Shown here piece after piece: positions 5,812 through 13,524 of a stretch of DNA of 16,918 nucleotides. The DNA is from Acidimicrobiales bacterium. GTDB taxonomy: Bacteria > Actinomycetota > Acidimicrobiia > Acidimicrobiales > Acidimicrobilacustridaceae. How positions within the stretch are numbered: the first letter of the stretch is position 1; the number at the start of each line of letters is the position of its first letter. The position numbers were made by a program, and so were the translations under genes. Under the pieces are notes generated by a model. It was not told where the DNA came from. It worked only from the letters and a program-made list of their open reading frames with translations, and searched no databases. Where the stretch lies: positions 1 to 16,918 of the forward strand of contig JALRFT010000191.1 in the NCBI GenBank assembly GCA_023261915.1. The letters are read 5' to 3'.

Positions 5812-7725
5812 ATGGCCCGCCAATCCCTCTACCGCCGCTACCGGCCCAGCCGCTTCTCCGAAATCCGGGGTCAGGACCAGTTGGCAACCACCCTTCGCAA
5901 TGCGGTCATTGAGGACCGGGTGGGTCACGCCTACCTGCTCAGCGGACCCCGGGGCACCGGCAAGACCACGACGGCGCGCATCCTGGCCAAGGCCCTGAAC
6001 TGCGAGAACGTGGTCGACGGCGAGCCGTGCTGTGAATGCGACTCCTGCGTCACCATCGGCCAGGGGCGATCCTTCGACGTGATCGAACTCGACGCTGCCT
6101 CCCATCGAGGCATCGAAGAGGTACGCAAGATCATCGATGGTGCAGCGCAGTCGACACCGGGACGACACCGGGTCTACATCCTCGACGAGGCACACCAGCT
6201 GACCAAGGAAGCCTCCAACGCCCTACTCAAGACCCTTGAGGAACCCCCGGAGCACGTGGTGTTCATCCTCGCCACCACCGACCCGGTGAAGTTGCTCCCC
6301 ACCATCCGGAGCCGCACGCAGCACTTCGAAGTTCACCTGCTGACCAACGAGGAACTGCGGGCACTCGTCGACGAGGTGGTCACCGACGCCGGTCTCGACG
6401 TGGCCCCCGAGACCCGCGACTGGGCAGTGCACGTCGGCGCAGGGTCAGCCCGCGACACGCTCTCGGCTCTCGAACGCGCGGCCGCCCTTGGGGGCATCCC
6501 CGACGCTGTCACTGGAGTCGAGGACATCGTGGACGCCCTCGCTGCCCATGACACCCCCTCAGCACTGAACCTCGTCGATGCCGCACTGCGTTCAGGACGG
6601 GGCCCCGCTGACATCGGCAACGACCTCATTGGTCATCTCCGACTCGTGTTCCTCACCGCCATGGGTGTCCCACCGTCGGACATCCCCACCGGTGTGGCTG
6701 CGCGGGTCAACGAACAGGTCGGCACCATGGGCCGCCGTGGTGTCACTCTGGCGCTCGAGATTCTCGGTGCTGCCCTCGTTGGTATTGACCGCGCCGCTGA
6801 CCCCCGTGTGACCCTCGAGTTGGCCGTGATGCGCATCACCCAACCCGACACCGACGTCTCGCCCGCCGCCCTGCTCGCCCGCATCGAGCGACTCGAACAC
6901 CTGGTGGCAACCGGGGGCGGCGCAGCGCCGGGTGCCACCCCGAGCGTGACGACCCCACCTGCCCGACCTGCTGCAGCTCCCTCCGCTCCGGCGCCGAGCG
7001 TTGGGGAAACCACCGGCGCCGTCATCGCTCCACCCGAGACGACTGCGGCCAACGGTGGTGGCAACGGCGCCGCTGACGCTGCCCGACGGGCTCTCGCTGA
7101 CCGTCGGCGCCCCGGAGCTGTCAACCCCGACACCAGTTCCTCTGCGAAACGTGCCGCAGCCCGCCCGGCAGCCACCCCCGCTTCCTCGTCGGATGAGGGC
7201 CCGCCATCGGCTCCTACCGAACCCGAACCGACACCGGCGGTCGCCGAGCCAGCGCCTGAGCCGGCCGCACCCCGGTCGGCACCAACTGACCTCACGACAG
7301 ACGCCGCCACGGCGACGTGGAACCGCCTCATCGCCACGGCTACGAACCAAAAGATCCGGGCCCGACTGGGATCCGCACGCGTGGCGAGCGTCACCGGATC
7401 CACCATCGTGGTTGCCCTACCGAACAGTCGCGCTCTGGAGCGGGCGGAGGAAATTCGTCCCCTCATGCGCGACACCCTCAGTGCCGAGTTCGGCGCAGAG
7501 TTGACCCTTGAGTTCTGCGTCGATGCATCGGTTGCCACCCCACCCGATCAGCGTCCCGGAGACCGGGGACGCCCCCAACCGGCGGAGGCAATCGCCGAGG
7601 AGGAGATCGAGGACGTCAGCGCCCTCGAGGACGCCAACATCACTCCAGTCGATGATCTGCAGCGCATCGCCGCCGTGTTCCCCGGGACTGAACTGGTCGA
7701 CGTCGATCCTGAGGGCGCCCCATGA
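5812..7725 (+). CDS. dnaX: DNA polymerase III subunit gamma/tau
   Basis: Motor subunit of the clamp loader that places the beta clamp on primed DNA. The 637-residue protein shows the AAA+ core: Walker A GPRGTGKT (45-52), the zinc module with Cys64, Cys73, Cys76 and Cys79, Walker B VYILDEAH (121-128), sensor I ATTD (154-157) and SRT (167-169). The last is SRC in E. coli, but SRT is usual in actinobacteria. A Pro/Ala/Thr-rich linker covers about 385-495, and a conserved C-terminal domain follows (about 500-600). I see no A-rich slippery site, so only one full-length (tau-like) product is expected. Start ATG at 5812; a TAGGCT box at 5797-5802 could provide a promoter with a very short leader, or it may be co-transcribed with the SRP RNA. 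Its stop overlaps ybaB (ATGA). Confidence 0.96.
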   Translation: MARQSLYRRYRPSRFSEIRGQDQLATTLRNAVIEDRVGHAYLLSGPRGTGKTTTARILAKALNCENVVDGEPCCECDSCVTIGQGRSFDVIELDAASHRGIEEVRKIIDGAAQSTPGRHRVYILDEAHQLTKEASNALLKTLEEPPEHVVFILATTDPVKLLPTIRSRTQHFEVHLLTNEELRALVDEVVTDAGLDVAPETRDWAVHVGAGSARDTLSALERAAALGGIPDAVTGVEDIVDALAAHDTPSALNLVDAALRSGRGPADIGNDLIGHLRLVFLTAMGVPPSDIPTGVAARVNEQVGTMGRRGVTLALEILGAALVGIDRAADPRVTLELAVMRITQPDTDVSPAALLARIERLEHLVATGGGAAPGATPSVTTPPARPAAAPSAPAPSVGETTGAVIAPPETTAANGGGNGAADAARRALADRRRPGAVNPDTSSSAKRAAARPAATPASSSDEGPPSAPTEPEPTPAVAEPAPEPAAPRSAPTDLTTDAATATWNRLIATATNQKIRARLGSARVASVTGSTIVVALPNSRALERAEEIRPLMRDTLSAEFGAELTLEFCVDASVATPPDQRPGDRGRPQPAEAIAEEEIEDVSALEDANITPVDDLQRIAAVFPGTELVDVDPEGAP

Positions 7726-8132
7726 ACCTGCCCGCCGAACCCGAAGACAGCAGCGAGGGCTTTGACATGGGCGGCTTGTTGGAACAGGCCATGACCATGC
7801 AGCGACAGATGATGGAAGCCCAGGAGCGACTGGCCGCGACCGAAATCACCGGCGAGTCCGGAGGGGGCCTCGTTCGTGTGGTGCTCACCGGGGACTTTGA
7901 CGTTCGCAGTGTGCACATTGACCCTGCGGCCGTTGATGCCGATGACACGACCCTCCTCGCCGATCTCGTGGCGGCAGCGTTTCGCAATGCGGTGGCCGAG
8001 GCGATTCGCCTCCAGACGAGTGGCATGGGAGTGGATCTGCCCGACGTTGGGCAACTGCTCGAGGGCCTCGGGGGAATGGGCCTGCCAACAGGAGAACCGG
8101 GGGACAGCATTGATCCGGACGGACAATCGTGA
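7722..8132 (+). CDS. Nucleoid-associated protein, YbaB/EbfC family
   Basis: Small DNA-binding protein (136 residues) that forms dimers with tweezer-like helices and is encoded between dnaX and recR in many bacteria. The N-terminal helix is rich in Met/Gln ([21 protein letters not shown]), followed by the characteristic strand pair ([21 protein letters not shown]) and the helix [20 protein letters not shown]. The C-terminal tail (about 105-136) is Gly/Pro-rich and more acidic than usual. The start ATG overlaps the dnaX stop by four bases (ATGA) with a GAGGG ribosome binding site just upstream, and its own stop overlaps recR (GTGA), so the three proteins are translationally coupled. The family is thought to affect nucleoid organisation and gene expression; a direct role in recombination is unproven. 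Confidence 0.9.
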   Translation: MNLPAEPEDSSEGFDMGGLLEQAMTMQRQMMEAQERLAATEITGESGGGLVRVVLTGDFDVRSVHIDPAAVDADDTTLLADLVAAAFRNAVAEAIRLQTSGMGVDLPDVGQLLEGLGGMGLPTGEPGDSIDPDGQS

Positions 8133-8737
8133 GTGCCTACGCCGCACCGGTCCAAGAACTCATCGATGAGTTGGGCCGCATGCCGGGTGTGGGACCCAAG
8201 TCAGCCCAGCGCATCGCCTTTCACCTTCTAAAGATCCCCACGGAGGATGCTCTGCGTCTCGCCAGCGCCATCACTGAGGCCCGTGAGCGCGTGGCGTTCT
8301 GCAGCCGATGTTTCAACGTGACCGAGGGAGAGCTGTGCGGCGTGTGCCGGGACGAGCGCCGGGACACCAGCGTGATCTGTGTTGTGGAAGAGGCCCGCGA
8401 CATTGTTGCCGTGGAAAAGACCGGGCAATTCCGAGGCCGCTACCACGTCCTCCAGGGTGCTATCTCCCCCATTGAGGGCGTCGGACCCGAACAGCTCCGG
8501 GTGGCCGAGCTCCTCGCCCGCCTCGAGCCCGAAGGGGTGACCGAGGTCATCTTGTGTACGAACCCCAACATTGAGGGTGAGGCCACGGCCATGTACCTCG
8601 GCCGGTTGCTGCAGCCACTCGGAATCCGGGTGACACGAATCGCATCGGGCCTGCCGGTCGGTGGCGACCTTGAGTACGCAGATGAACTGACCCTGGGTCG
8701 AGCGCTCCAGGGTCGGCGGGACCTCGATTCCACCTGA
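8129..8737 (+). CDS. recR: Recombination mediator protein RecR
   Basis: Works with RecF/RecO to load RecA on gapped, SSB-coated DNA in recombinational repair. The 202-residue length is normal. Domains in order: helix-hairpin-helix (about 8-35, [17 protein letters not shown]), the C4 zinc finger (Cys58, Cys61, Cys70, Cys73), the Toprim domain from about 81 ([26 protein letters not shown]), and the C-terminal segment with [14 protein letters not shown]. The start is GTG at 8129, inside the ybaB stop (GTGA). The stop overlaps the next gene by one base (TGATG), so the operon continues into the membrane protein. Confidence 0.96.
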   Translation: MSAYAAPVQELIDELGRMPGVGPKSAQRIAFHLLKIPTEDALRLASAITEARERVAFCSRCFNVTEGELCGVCRDERRDTSVICVVEEARDIVAVEKTGQFRGRYHVLQGAISPIEGVGPEQLRVAELLARLEPEGVTEVILCTNPNIEGEATAMYLGRLLQPLGIRVTRIASGLPVGGDLEYADELTLGRALQGRRDLDST

Positions 8738-10170
8738 TGCGCACTGGTGTTCTACGTCTCCGCATGGACCTCACGACCTTGGTCATGGTCGTGGCGTTCA
8801 TTGCGCTCGCCCTCCGATTCGTCGGACTCAACACCGCCCCACCCGGCTTTCACATTGATGAAGCGGTCGCAGGTGCGAACATCGTCTGTCTGGCCGAAAC
8901 TGGGGCCGACACAACAGGAGCGACCTGGCCACTGAACTCCGTGTGGGAGTCGTCTGCAGGGGCGGTGGTCTTCCCGGCGAGCCTGCTCTACCCCGGGGTG
9001 GCGTGGGTGAGTGTCGTCGGTGACTCGGTGGCGAGCCTGCGGGCTTTCGGGGTCCTCGCATCGGTTGTCCTCGCCATCGCTACCGCAGGCGTGGCCTACA
9101 ACTTCTTCGGGAGGAAGGGTTTTGCCTGGGCCCTTCTCATCAGCGCCGTCATGCCCTGGACCTGGGATCTTGGCCGGACCTTCTTGGCCTCAGGGGGCAT
9201 GGTCGGTCGGACAGCCATGATGATCGCGATCTTCCTCCTCACCCGAGACCGGGGCACAAGACCGGTCGGCATCCTCGCTGCCGGGGTCGCCGGCATCGGG
9301 TTCGCCACCGCCCTCGGATACAACGGCACCCGCCTGGTCGCCATCGTGATGGCGATCCTGCTGCTAGTGCCGCTCGTGCGCCGCGGACTCCTCCAGTTCC
9401 CGGCCATCGTGAGCTTGCTCGTTGGTGGCCTCGTGGCAGGAATTCCGGTCCTCGCCCTGCTCGGGGGCAACCAACTGCTCGACCGTGCTTCGAACGTGTC
9501 CATCCTCAATTCAGGCTGGCTCGAGGAGACAGGGCTCACAGGGCCAATCGGGGCTCTCGCCGCGTTCACCCGCCACATGGGACTGCACCTGTCCCCGTCA
9601 TTCCTGTTCTTCAATGGCGACGATCAGCTCCGCCACAACAGTGGCATCACTGGCCAGCTGGGGTGGCTCGAACTTGTGCTGACCCTGCTGATCCCAGTGG
9701 CGATCTGGCTGGCGTGGAAATCCAATGACCACCCAGTGTCAGGGCGATATCTCCTCCTCGTCGGTGCCGGCGTATTCACCGGTCTCGCCACTGCGGCGCT
9801 GTCGACCTCAGCCCTTCCCCATGCGCAACGCTCACTTTCAGCAGCGCCTTTCATTGCGCTCGGGCTCACTGCGGTGGCCATCGTCATCACGAATCGTTGG
9901 CAGTTGTTCCCCGCCATAGCGGTGGGCATCAGCCTCATTTTTGGCGCGTGGTTCCTTCCCCAGTACTTCAACGACTTCCCCGGTGCGGCCGAGGACCGCT
10001 TCAACTCCTTCATCCGCAACTCCGCCGACCGGGCCGAGGCCAAAGGTGACATCGGTCTCTTCCTCAATGAGTTCCGCAAGTGGACTCCACCGGAGGCATT
10101 CATCTACTTCGCTGCTGCTGCAGAGAATGGACGAGGATGCCCCGGGGCAGGTTTCGGGGCGACTCAGTGA
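8737..10170 (+). CDS. Membrane glycosyltransferase of the GT-C fold (ArnT/PMT-like)
   Basis: A 477-residue polytopic membrane protein with about 11-12 hydrophobic segments. After the first segment comes HIDEA with the Asp41-Glu42 pair typical of the first extracytoplasmic loop of GT-C enzymes (GT39/GT83 group), followed by a G.D..G..WPL segment, also usual for this group. Such enzymes transfer a sugar from a polyprenyl-phosphate donor to protein, lipid or cell-wall glycan outside the membrane; donor and acceptor are unknown here. The ATG at 8737 overlaps the recR stop (TGATG) and has no ribosome binding site, so translation should be coupled to recR. The C-terminus is odd: after a soluble stretch (PPEAFIYFAAAAENG) it ends quickly in a Gly-rich tail, with little of the C-terminal periplasmic domain. 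A frameshift near 10120 or a natural truncation is possible. Confidence 0.75.
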   Translation: MRTGVLRLRMDLTTLVMVVAFIALALRFVGLNTAPPGFHIDEAVAGANIVCLAETGADTTGATWPLNSVWESSAGAVVFPASLLYPGVAWVSVVGDSVASLRAFGVLASVVLAIATAGVAYNFFGRKGFAWALLISAVMPWTWDLGRTFLASGGMVGRTAMMIAIFLLTRDRGTRPVGILAAGVAGIGFATALGYNGTRLVAIVMAILLLVPLVRRGLLQFPAIVSLLVGGLVAGIPVLALLGGNQLLDRASNVSILNSGWLEETGLTGPIGALAAFTRHMGLHLSPSFLFFNGDDQLRHNSGITGQLGWLELVLTLLIPVAIWLAWKSNDHPVSGRYLLLVGAGVFTGLATAALSTSALPHAQRSLSAAPFIALGLTAVAIVITNRWQLFPAIAVGISLIFGAWFLPQYFNDFPGAAEDRFNSFIRNSADRAEAKGDIGLFLNEFRKWTPPEAFIYFAAAAENGRGCPGAGFGATQ

Positions 10171-10184
10171 TGCACTTGGCGAGG

Positions 10185-10199
10185 GGCCCGGGAAGGGCC
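10185..10199 (+). terminator. Weak terminator-like hairpin after the glycosyltransferase gene
   Basis: GGCCC and GGGCC form a 5-bp stem around GGGAA, extendable by one G-T pair. There is no T tract. It lies between the end of the dnaX operon and the desaturase gene, so a terminator is plausible, but the hairpin is short. Confidence 0.25.
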
Positions 10200-10217
10200 T
10201 AAGGAACGGATAACTCG

Positions 10218-10223
10218 TAGACT
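10218..10223 (+). promoter_or_regulatory. Candidate -10 box for the desaturase gene (leaderless GTG)
   Basis: TAGACT ends 6 bases before the GTG at 10230, the same spacing seen before pheA, larB and the ABC exporter. It supports the upstream GTG as start, or else a short leader to the ATG at 10353. Confidence 0.45.
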
Positions 10224-10229
10224 TGAAGC

Positions 10230-11342
10230 GTGAGCCGGACCCACACGCTTCCTGTCAGCGGTCCGACAGCTTGGGTTGACGTCCCGACCCAGCAGCGCGG
10301 AGAGCGCCACGAGGGACGAGACCCGGCACACCCTCCCGCCGGTCAAGGCCAGATGACCCCTGCCCCATCACTGCTCCCCGACGTTCTTCCTACCGAGCGC
10401 CTCACTGCCACAGGTCGACCGTCGGGTGCAGTTCGCAACAACTTCCGCCGGATCCACAACGCGCGCAACATGGCCAACATCGTGTCGGTCTGGGTCCAGT
10501 CATTCGGCCTGATCGCACTCTCCTGCTGGGTCACCACCCAGTGGCCGTGGTCGGCGCTCATCGTCTGGCCCGTCACGTTCCTGCTGATGGGACGGGTCTT
10601 CGCGCTGTACGCCATCCTCGGACACGAGGCTGCCCATCGGCTGCTGTTTTCGAACAAGCGGTGGAACGACCTCGTTGGCGGATGGGCGGTTGCCTATCCC
10701 GGTTTCGTCCCCCTGGCTGCGTACCGGCGTGGGCATATGGCCCACCACCGCGATGAGTTCGGGCCCAACGAACCAGATCTGAATCTCTATGAGAACTACC
10801 CGATCACACGAGCCTCCCTGTGGCGGAAGCTGCGCCGGGACGCATTGGGCTTGTCCGGCTGGAAGAACCTCCGAGGTCTGCTCAACGCCTTCCGCAGCCC
10901 GACTGCACGGCCCTTCGCCCTGCGGATCCTCACCGCCCAGATCGCCGTCGCTGCGGTAATGGTGGCCATTGGCGGCTGGGGCCGGTGGTGGTTGTGGCCC
11001 CTGTTCTGGCTGGCCCCGTGGATGACCGTGTGGCGGGTCCTGAACCGGCTGCGTGCCATTGCCGAACATGGTGGGCTGATGCGTTCGGAGGATCGGCGAC
11101 TCACCACCCACGTCGTGCGGCAAAGTCTCACCGCCCGTTTCTGGATCGTGCCGTTCAACACTGGCTGGCATCTCGCCCATCACGTTGACGCCGGGGTCCC
11201 GTTCCAGGATTTGCCGAGACTCCACCGAGAACTCGTCGGCGCCGGATGGGTCACGACGGGGATCGAGTACCCCAACTACCGGGCGTTGTGGCGAGCGCTG
11301 GCGTCGGCCCCCGAAACCGATCGAACGCCCTCAGTCGACTGA
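10230..11342 (+). CDS. Membrane fatty acid desaturase family protein
   Basis: Non-heme di-iron enzyme of the membrane desaturase/hydroxylase superfamily, likely to introduce a double bond or hydroxyl into an acyl chain at the cytoplasmic face of the membrane. The three histidine boxes are intact (numbering from the GTG at 10230): HEAAH at 132-136, HMAHH at 169-173 and HLAHH at 314-318, the last in the usual setting N..WHLAHH...VPFQDLPRLH. Hydrophobic segments lie near 84-103, 108-130, 230-250 and 255-272. A carotenoid ketolase/hydroxylase is a less likely alternative. The start is uncertain: GTG at 10230 has a well-spaced -10 box, but the first 41 residues are Pro/Gln/Arg-rich and unlike the family, so ATG at 10353 (329 residues) may be the real start. 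It is convergent with larC, three bases away. Confidence 0.88.
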   Translation: MSRTHTLPVSGPTAWVDVPTQQRGERHEGRDPAHPPAGQGQMTPAPSLLPDVLPTERLTATGRPSGAVRNNFRRIHNARNMANIVSVWVQSFGLIALSCWVTTQWPWSALIVWPVTFLLMGRVFALYAILGHEAAHRLLFSNKRWNDLVGGWAVAYPGFVPLAAYRRGHMAHHRDEFGPNEPDLNLYENYPITRASLWRKLRRDALGLSGWKNLRGLLNAFRSPTARPFALRILTAQIAVAAVMVAIGGWGRWWLWPLFWLAPWMTVWRVLNRLRAIAEHGGLMRSEDRRLTTHVVRQSLTARFWIVPFNTGWHLAHHVDAGVPFQDLPRLHRELVGAGWVTTGIEYPNYRALWRALASAPETDRTPSVD

Positions 11343-11345
11343 CGC

Positions 11346-12635
11346 TCAGCCAGCGTCACCATCGGGATGATGGTGCTCGTGGGAATGGCTGTGAGGGTGA
11401 TGATGATCGTGCAGCGGCTCGACCGACCCCTCGCTAAGTGGCGACACACTCTCGGTGGCGTCGTCGGGATGAGCCTGTCGCCACGACTGCTCGGCGTCGG
11501 CGAGCACCTCGCGCAGGGGTCGCCCGAGGTGACGAGCAGCCACCACGGCGTCGTCATATTCCGCCTTGACCCGACCCGGCCCGACCTTCACCCGGATGGG
11601 GACTCCATCGACCTCAACCTCGTCGAGTTGGCGAGGTGACGCCCATCGGTCGACGCTGATCGCCCGCAGCCCAAACGACCCCGTCCCGTCAGTGAACACC
11701 CGACCCACCTGGGCGGCGAGTGACGGATCGACGAGCGCATGGAGCGTGTGGGCGGGTCGGCCCTTCTTCATGAGGACGGGGGTAACCCACGCGTCGTGTG
11801 CACCGGCCTCAAGTGCGGCGGCGACGGTGTCGGCGAGGACCTCGCCTGTCGCGTCATCCACGTTTACCTCGAGCTGGACGAGTGGTTGACCACCGGGAGC
11901 CACGTCAGCGGCCGTGCCGATGACCACCTGCAACAGGTTTGGTCGGTGGTCGAGCTCGGCATCACCCGCCCCGAAACCGACCGACCCGACCGTCATTGCC
12001 GGCATCGGCCCCCACGCAGATGCCAGAGTCGCAGCGAGCGCCGCACCGGTGGGAGTGGTGAGTTCCACGGGCACGTCGATCCCGTAGACGGGGGCGTCAC
12101 GCAGCAACTCGACCGTGGCCGGAGCGGGGTTGGGAATCAGTCCGTGAGCAGCACGAACCACACCACGGCCCGTCGCCACAGGTGACACCTCAACCCGGTC
12201 GACACCAAGGATCTCGAGGGCGGCACACGACCCCACGATGTCGATGATGGCGTCGATACCCCCGACCTCATGGAAGTGAACCTGTTCGGGCGGTCGGCGA
12301 TGGAGGCGACCCTCGGCGAGGGCCAAGGCCTCGAAGGCGGCGAGCGCGCGGTGGCGCACCCGGTCGGGCAGACCGGCGTCGGCCACCAGTGCCGTGATGT
12401 GCCCAGCCGTGCGCACCACCGGGCTGTCCTCGACCCGGACATGCACCTTGGTGCCCCCGATCCCGTTGCGCAGCACTTCCTCGGCATCGAGCGCCCAGCC
12501 CCCCACATCGAGTCGGCCACAGATGGCTCGAACCTCGTCGAGATCGGCTCCGGCGTCGACGAGGGCCCCGAGGGTCATGTCCCCGGCGATACCGGAGAAA
12601 CAGTGGAACCATGCAACCCTCTGGCCGGCGCTCAC
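11346..12635 (-). CDS. larC: Nickel pincer cofactor biosynthesis protein LarC
   Basis: Inserts nickel into the pyridinium-dithiocarboxylate mononucleotide made by LarB and LarE, in a CTP-dependent step, giving the nickel-pincer nucleotide (NPN) cofactor of LarA-type racemases. The protein (429 residues) begins with the family signature FHCFSGIAGDM, contains VHFHEVGGIDAIIDIVG, and has the second domain with VNVDDATGEVLADTV and GAHDAWVTPVLMKKGRPAH. In some lactobacilli larC is split by a programmed frameshift; here it is one continuous gene. The C-terminus is a histidine-rich tail: ten His between residues 409 and 423, likely a nickel-binding or storage element. The start is GTG at 12635, inside the larB stop (GTGA) behind GGGGGAGG; the frame is open up to 12755 but that extension lies within larB and lacks family similarity. 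Confidence 0.9.
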   Translation of the reverse strand: MSAGQRVAWFHCFSGIAGDMTLGALVDAGADLDEVRAICGRLDVGGWALDAEEVLRNGIGGTKVHVRVEDSPVVRTAGHITALVADAGLPDRVRHRALAAFEALALAEGRLHRRPPEQVHFHEVGGIDAIIDIVGSCAALEILGVDRVEVSPVATGRGVVRAAHGLIPNPAPATVELLRDAPVYGIDVPVELTTPTGAALAATLASAWGPMPAMTVGSVGFGAGDAELDHRPNLLQVVIGTAADVAPGGQPLVQLEVNVDDATGEVLADTVAAALEAGAHDAWVTPVLMKKGRPAHTLHALVDPSLAAQVGRVFTDGTGSFGLRAISVDRWASPRQLDEVEVDGVPIRVKVGPGRVKAEYDDAVVAARHLGRPLREVLADAEQSWRQAHPDDATESVSPLSEGSVEPLHDHHHPHSHSHEHHHPDGDAG

Positions 12636-13450
12636 GAACTGACGCCTCCCCCGACGGCCGGCCGGTCCCGTTCCACGACACCGATGTGGCGGAGCACGCT
12701 GCAGGCGGCGCCGAAACCATTGTCGATGCCGACGACGTTCACCCCCGGCGCACATGAGGCCAACATGGCCAGTAGCGCGGTCACCCCTTCGAGGGAGGCC
12801 CCGTAGCCCGCTGACGTGGGGACGGCGACGACCGGTGCCGAGGTCAACCCGCCGATGACGCTGGCGAGGGCGCCTTCCATACCGGCCACCGCCACCACGG
12901 CGTGGGCGGCCTGCAATGCCGCAGTCTCACCCAGGATCCGATGGATACCGGCCACCCCGACGTCATTGAGGCGGGCGGGCTGTACCCCGTGCGCAGCGAG
13001 CACGGCGGCACACTCATCGGCCACCGCCAAATCGGACGTGCCCGCCGCTGCCACCACCACAGCGACCTCGCGAATCGGACGGGGACGCCACACCACGGTG
13101 AACGACGGGCCGCCACCCTGCAGTGGACCGCGGGTGACCGTGGGCTCACCATGAGTGCCGCCGAACCGCGCCGTGAGCAACTCGACTTGGCTCGGGGTGG
13201 CACGGCTGACGAGCACCGGGCCACCCGGCGCCTCGAGAAGTCCTTGCACCGCCGTGCACAAGTCGTCGGTGGACTTCCCGGGGGCATAAACCGACTCGGG
13301 CATTCCCGTTCGCACGGCCCGATGGTGGTCGAGGCGAACGCTCCCAAGATCGACGAAGGGCAAGTGGGCAATGGCGGCCAGGGCCTCGTCGGTGTCCACC
13401 GAGCCGTCCCTGACCGACTCCAGCAACTGGCGAAGGGTTGCGGCGTCCAT
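12632..13450 (-). CDS. larB: Nickel pincer cofactor biosynthesis protein LarB
   Basis: Carboxylates the pyridinium ring of nicotinic acid adenine dinucleotide at C5 and releases AMP, giving pyridinium-3,5-biscarboxylic acid mononucleotide, the first step of NPN cofactor synthesis. The 272-residue protein has an N-terminal helical part with VDLGSVRLDHHRAVRTGMPE and a C-terminal PurE-like (AIR carboxylase) domain from about residue 125 to 255, with GTSDLAVADECA, GVAGIHRIL, AVAGMEGALASVIGGL and PTSAGYGASLEGVTALLAML, ending in GIDNGFGAA; all are typical for LarB. The start ATG at 13450 sits 6 bases behind TAGGGT, so the message is probably leaderless. It is translationally coupled to larC. The sulfur-transfer partner larE and the client larA are not in the window. 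Confidence 0.92.
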   Translation of the reverse strand: MDAATLRQLLESVRDGSVDTDEALAAIAHLPFVDLGSVRLDHHRAVRTGMPESVYAPGKSTDDLCTAVQGLLEAPGGPVLVSRATPSQVELLTARFGGTHGEPTVTRGPLQGGGPSFTVVWRPRPIREVAVVVAAAGTSDLAVADECAAVLAAHGVQPARLNDVGVAGIHRILGETAALQAAHAVVAVAGMEGALASVIGGLTSAPVVAVPTSAGYGASLEGVTALLAMLASCAPGVNVVGIDNGFGAACSVLRHIGVVERDRPAVGGGVSS

Positions 13451-13456
13451 GGCCAG

Positions 13457-13483
13457 ACCCTAGTGGCCGCCCACGATCGTCAA
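13457..13483 (-). promoter_or_regulatory. Candidate promoter of larBC (leaderless)
   Basis: TAGGGT (13457-13462, minus strand) ends 6 bases before the larB ATG. A TTGACG hexamer lies upstream (13478-13483) with a 15-base spacer, slightly short of ideal. It is in a 74-base divergent intergenic region shared with pheA. Confidence 0.5.
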
Positions 13484-13512
13484 CCCGGGCCAACCAACGC
13501 ACCCCGAGGGCG

Positions 13513-13518
13513 TATCCT
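13513..13518 (+). promoter_or_regulatory. Candidate -10 box for pheA (leaderless)
   Basis: TATCCT ends 6 bases before the GTG at 13525, placing the transcription start at the start codon. No ribosome binding site precedes the GTG and no clear -35 hexamer is visible. Confidence 0.55.
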
Positions 13519-13524
13519 CACCTC

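Noticed and set aside
6313..6321. SRT instead of SRC in the DnaX AAA+ domain as a possible defect
   Set aside because: As I recall, mycobacterial DnaX also has an SRT-type motif here, so it is lineage-typical.
7000..7500. Programmed -1 frameshift in dnaX to make a short gamma form
   Set aside because: No A-rich heptamer of the E. coli type is present in the linker region; the nearest A runs are too short.
6592..7538. Two minus-strand frames (252 and 301 codons) opposite dnaX
   Set aside because: They lie over the Pro/Ala-rich linker of DnaX, where GC-rich codons leave all frames open; composition is not protein-like.
12636..12755. N-terminal extension of larC up to 12755
   Set aside because: It overlaps the larB coding end, is Arg/Gly-rich without similarity to LarC, and the family signature begins right after the GTG at 12635.
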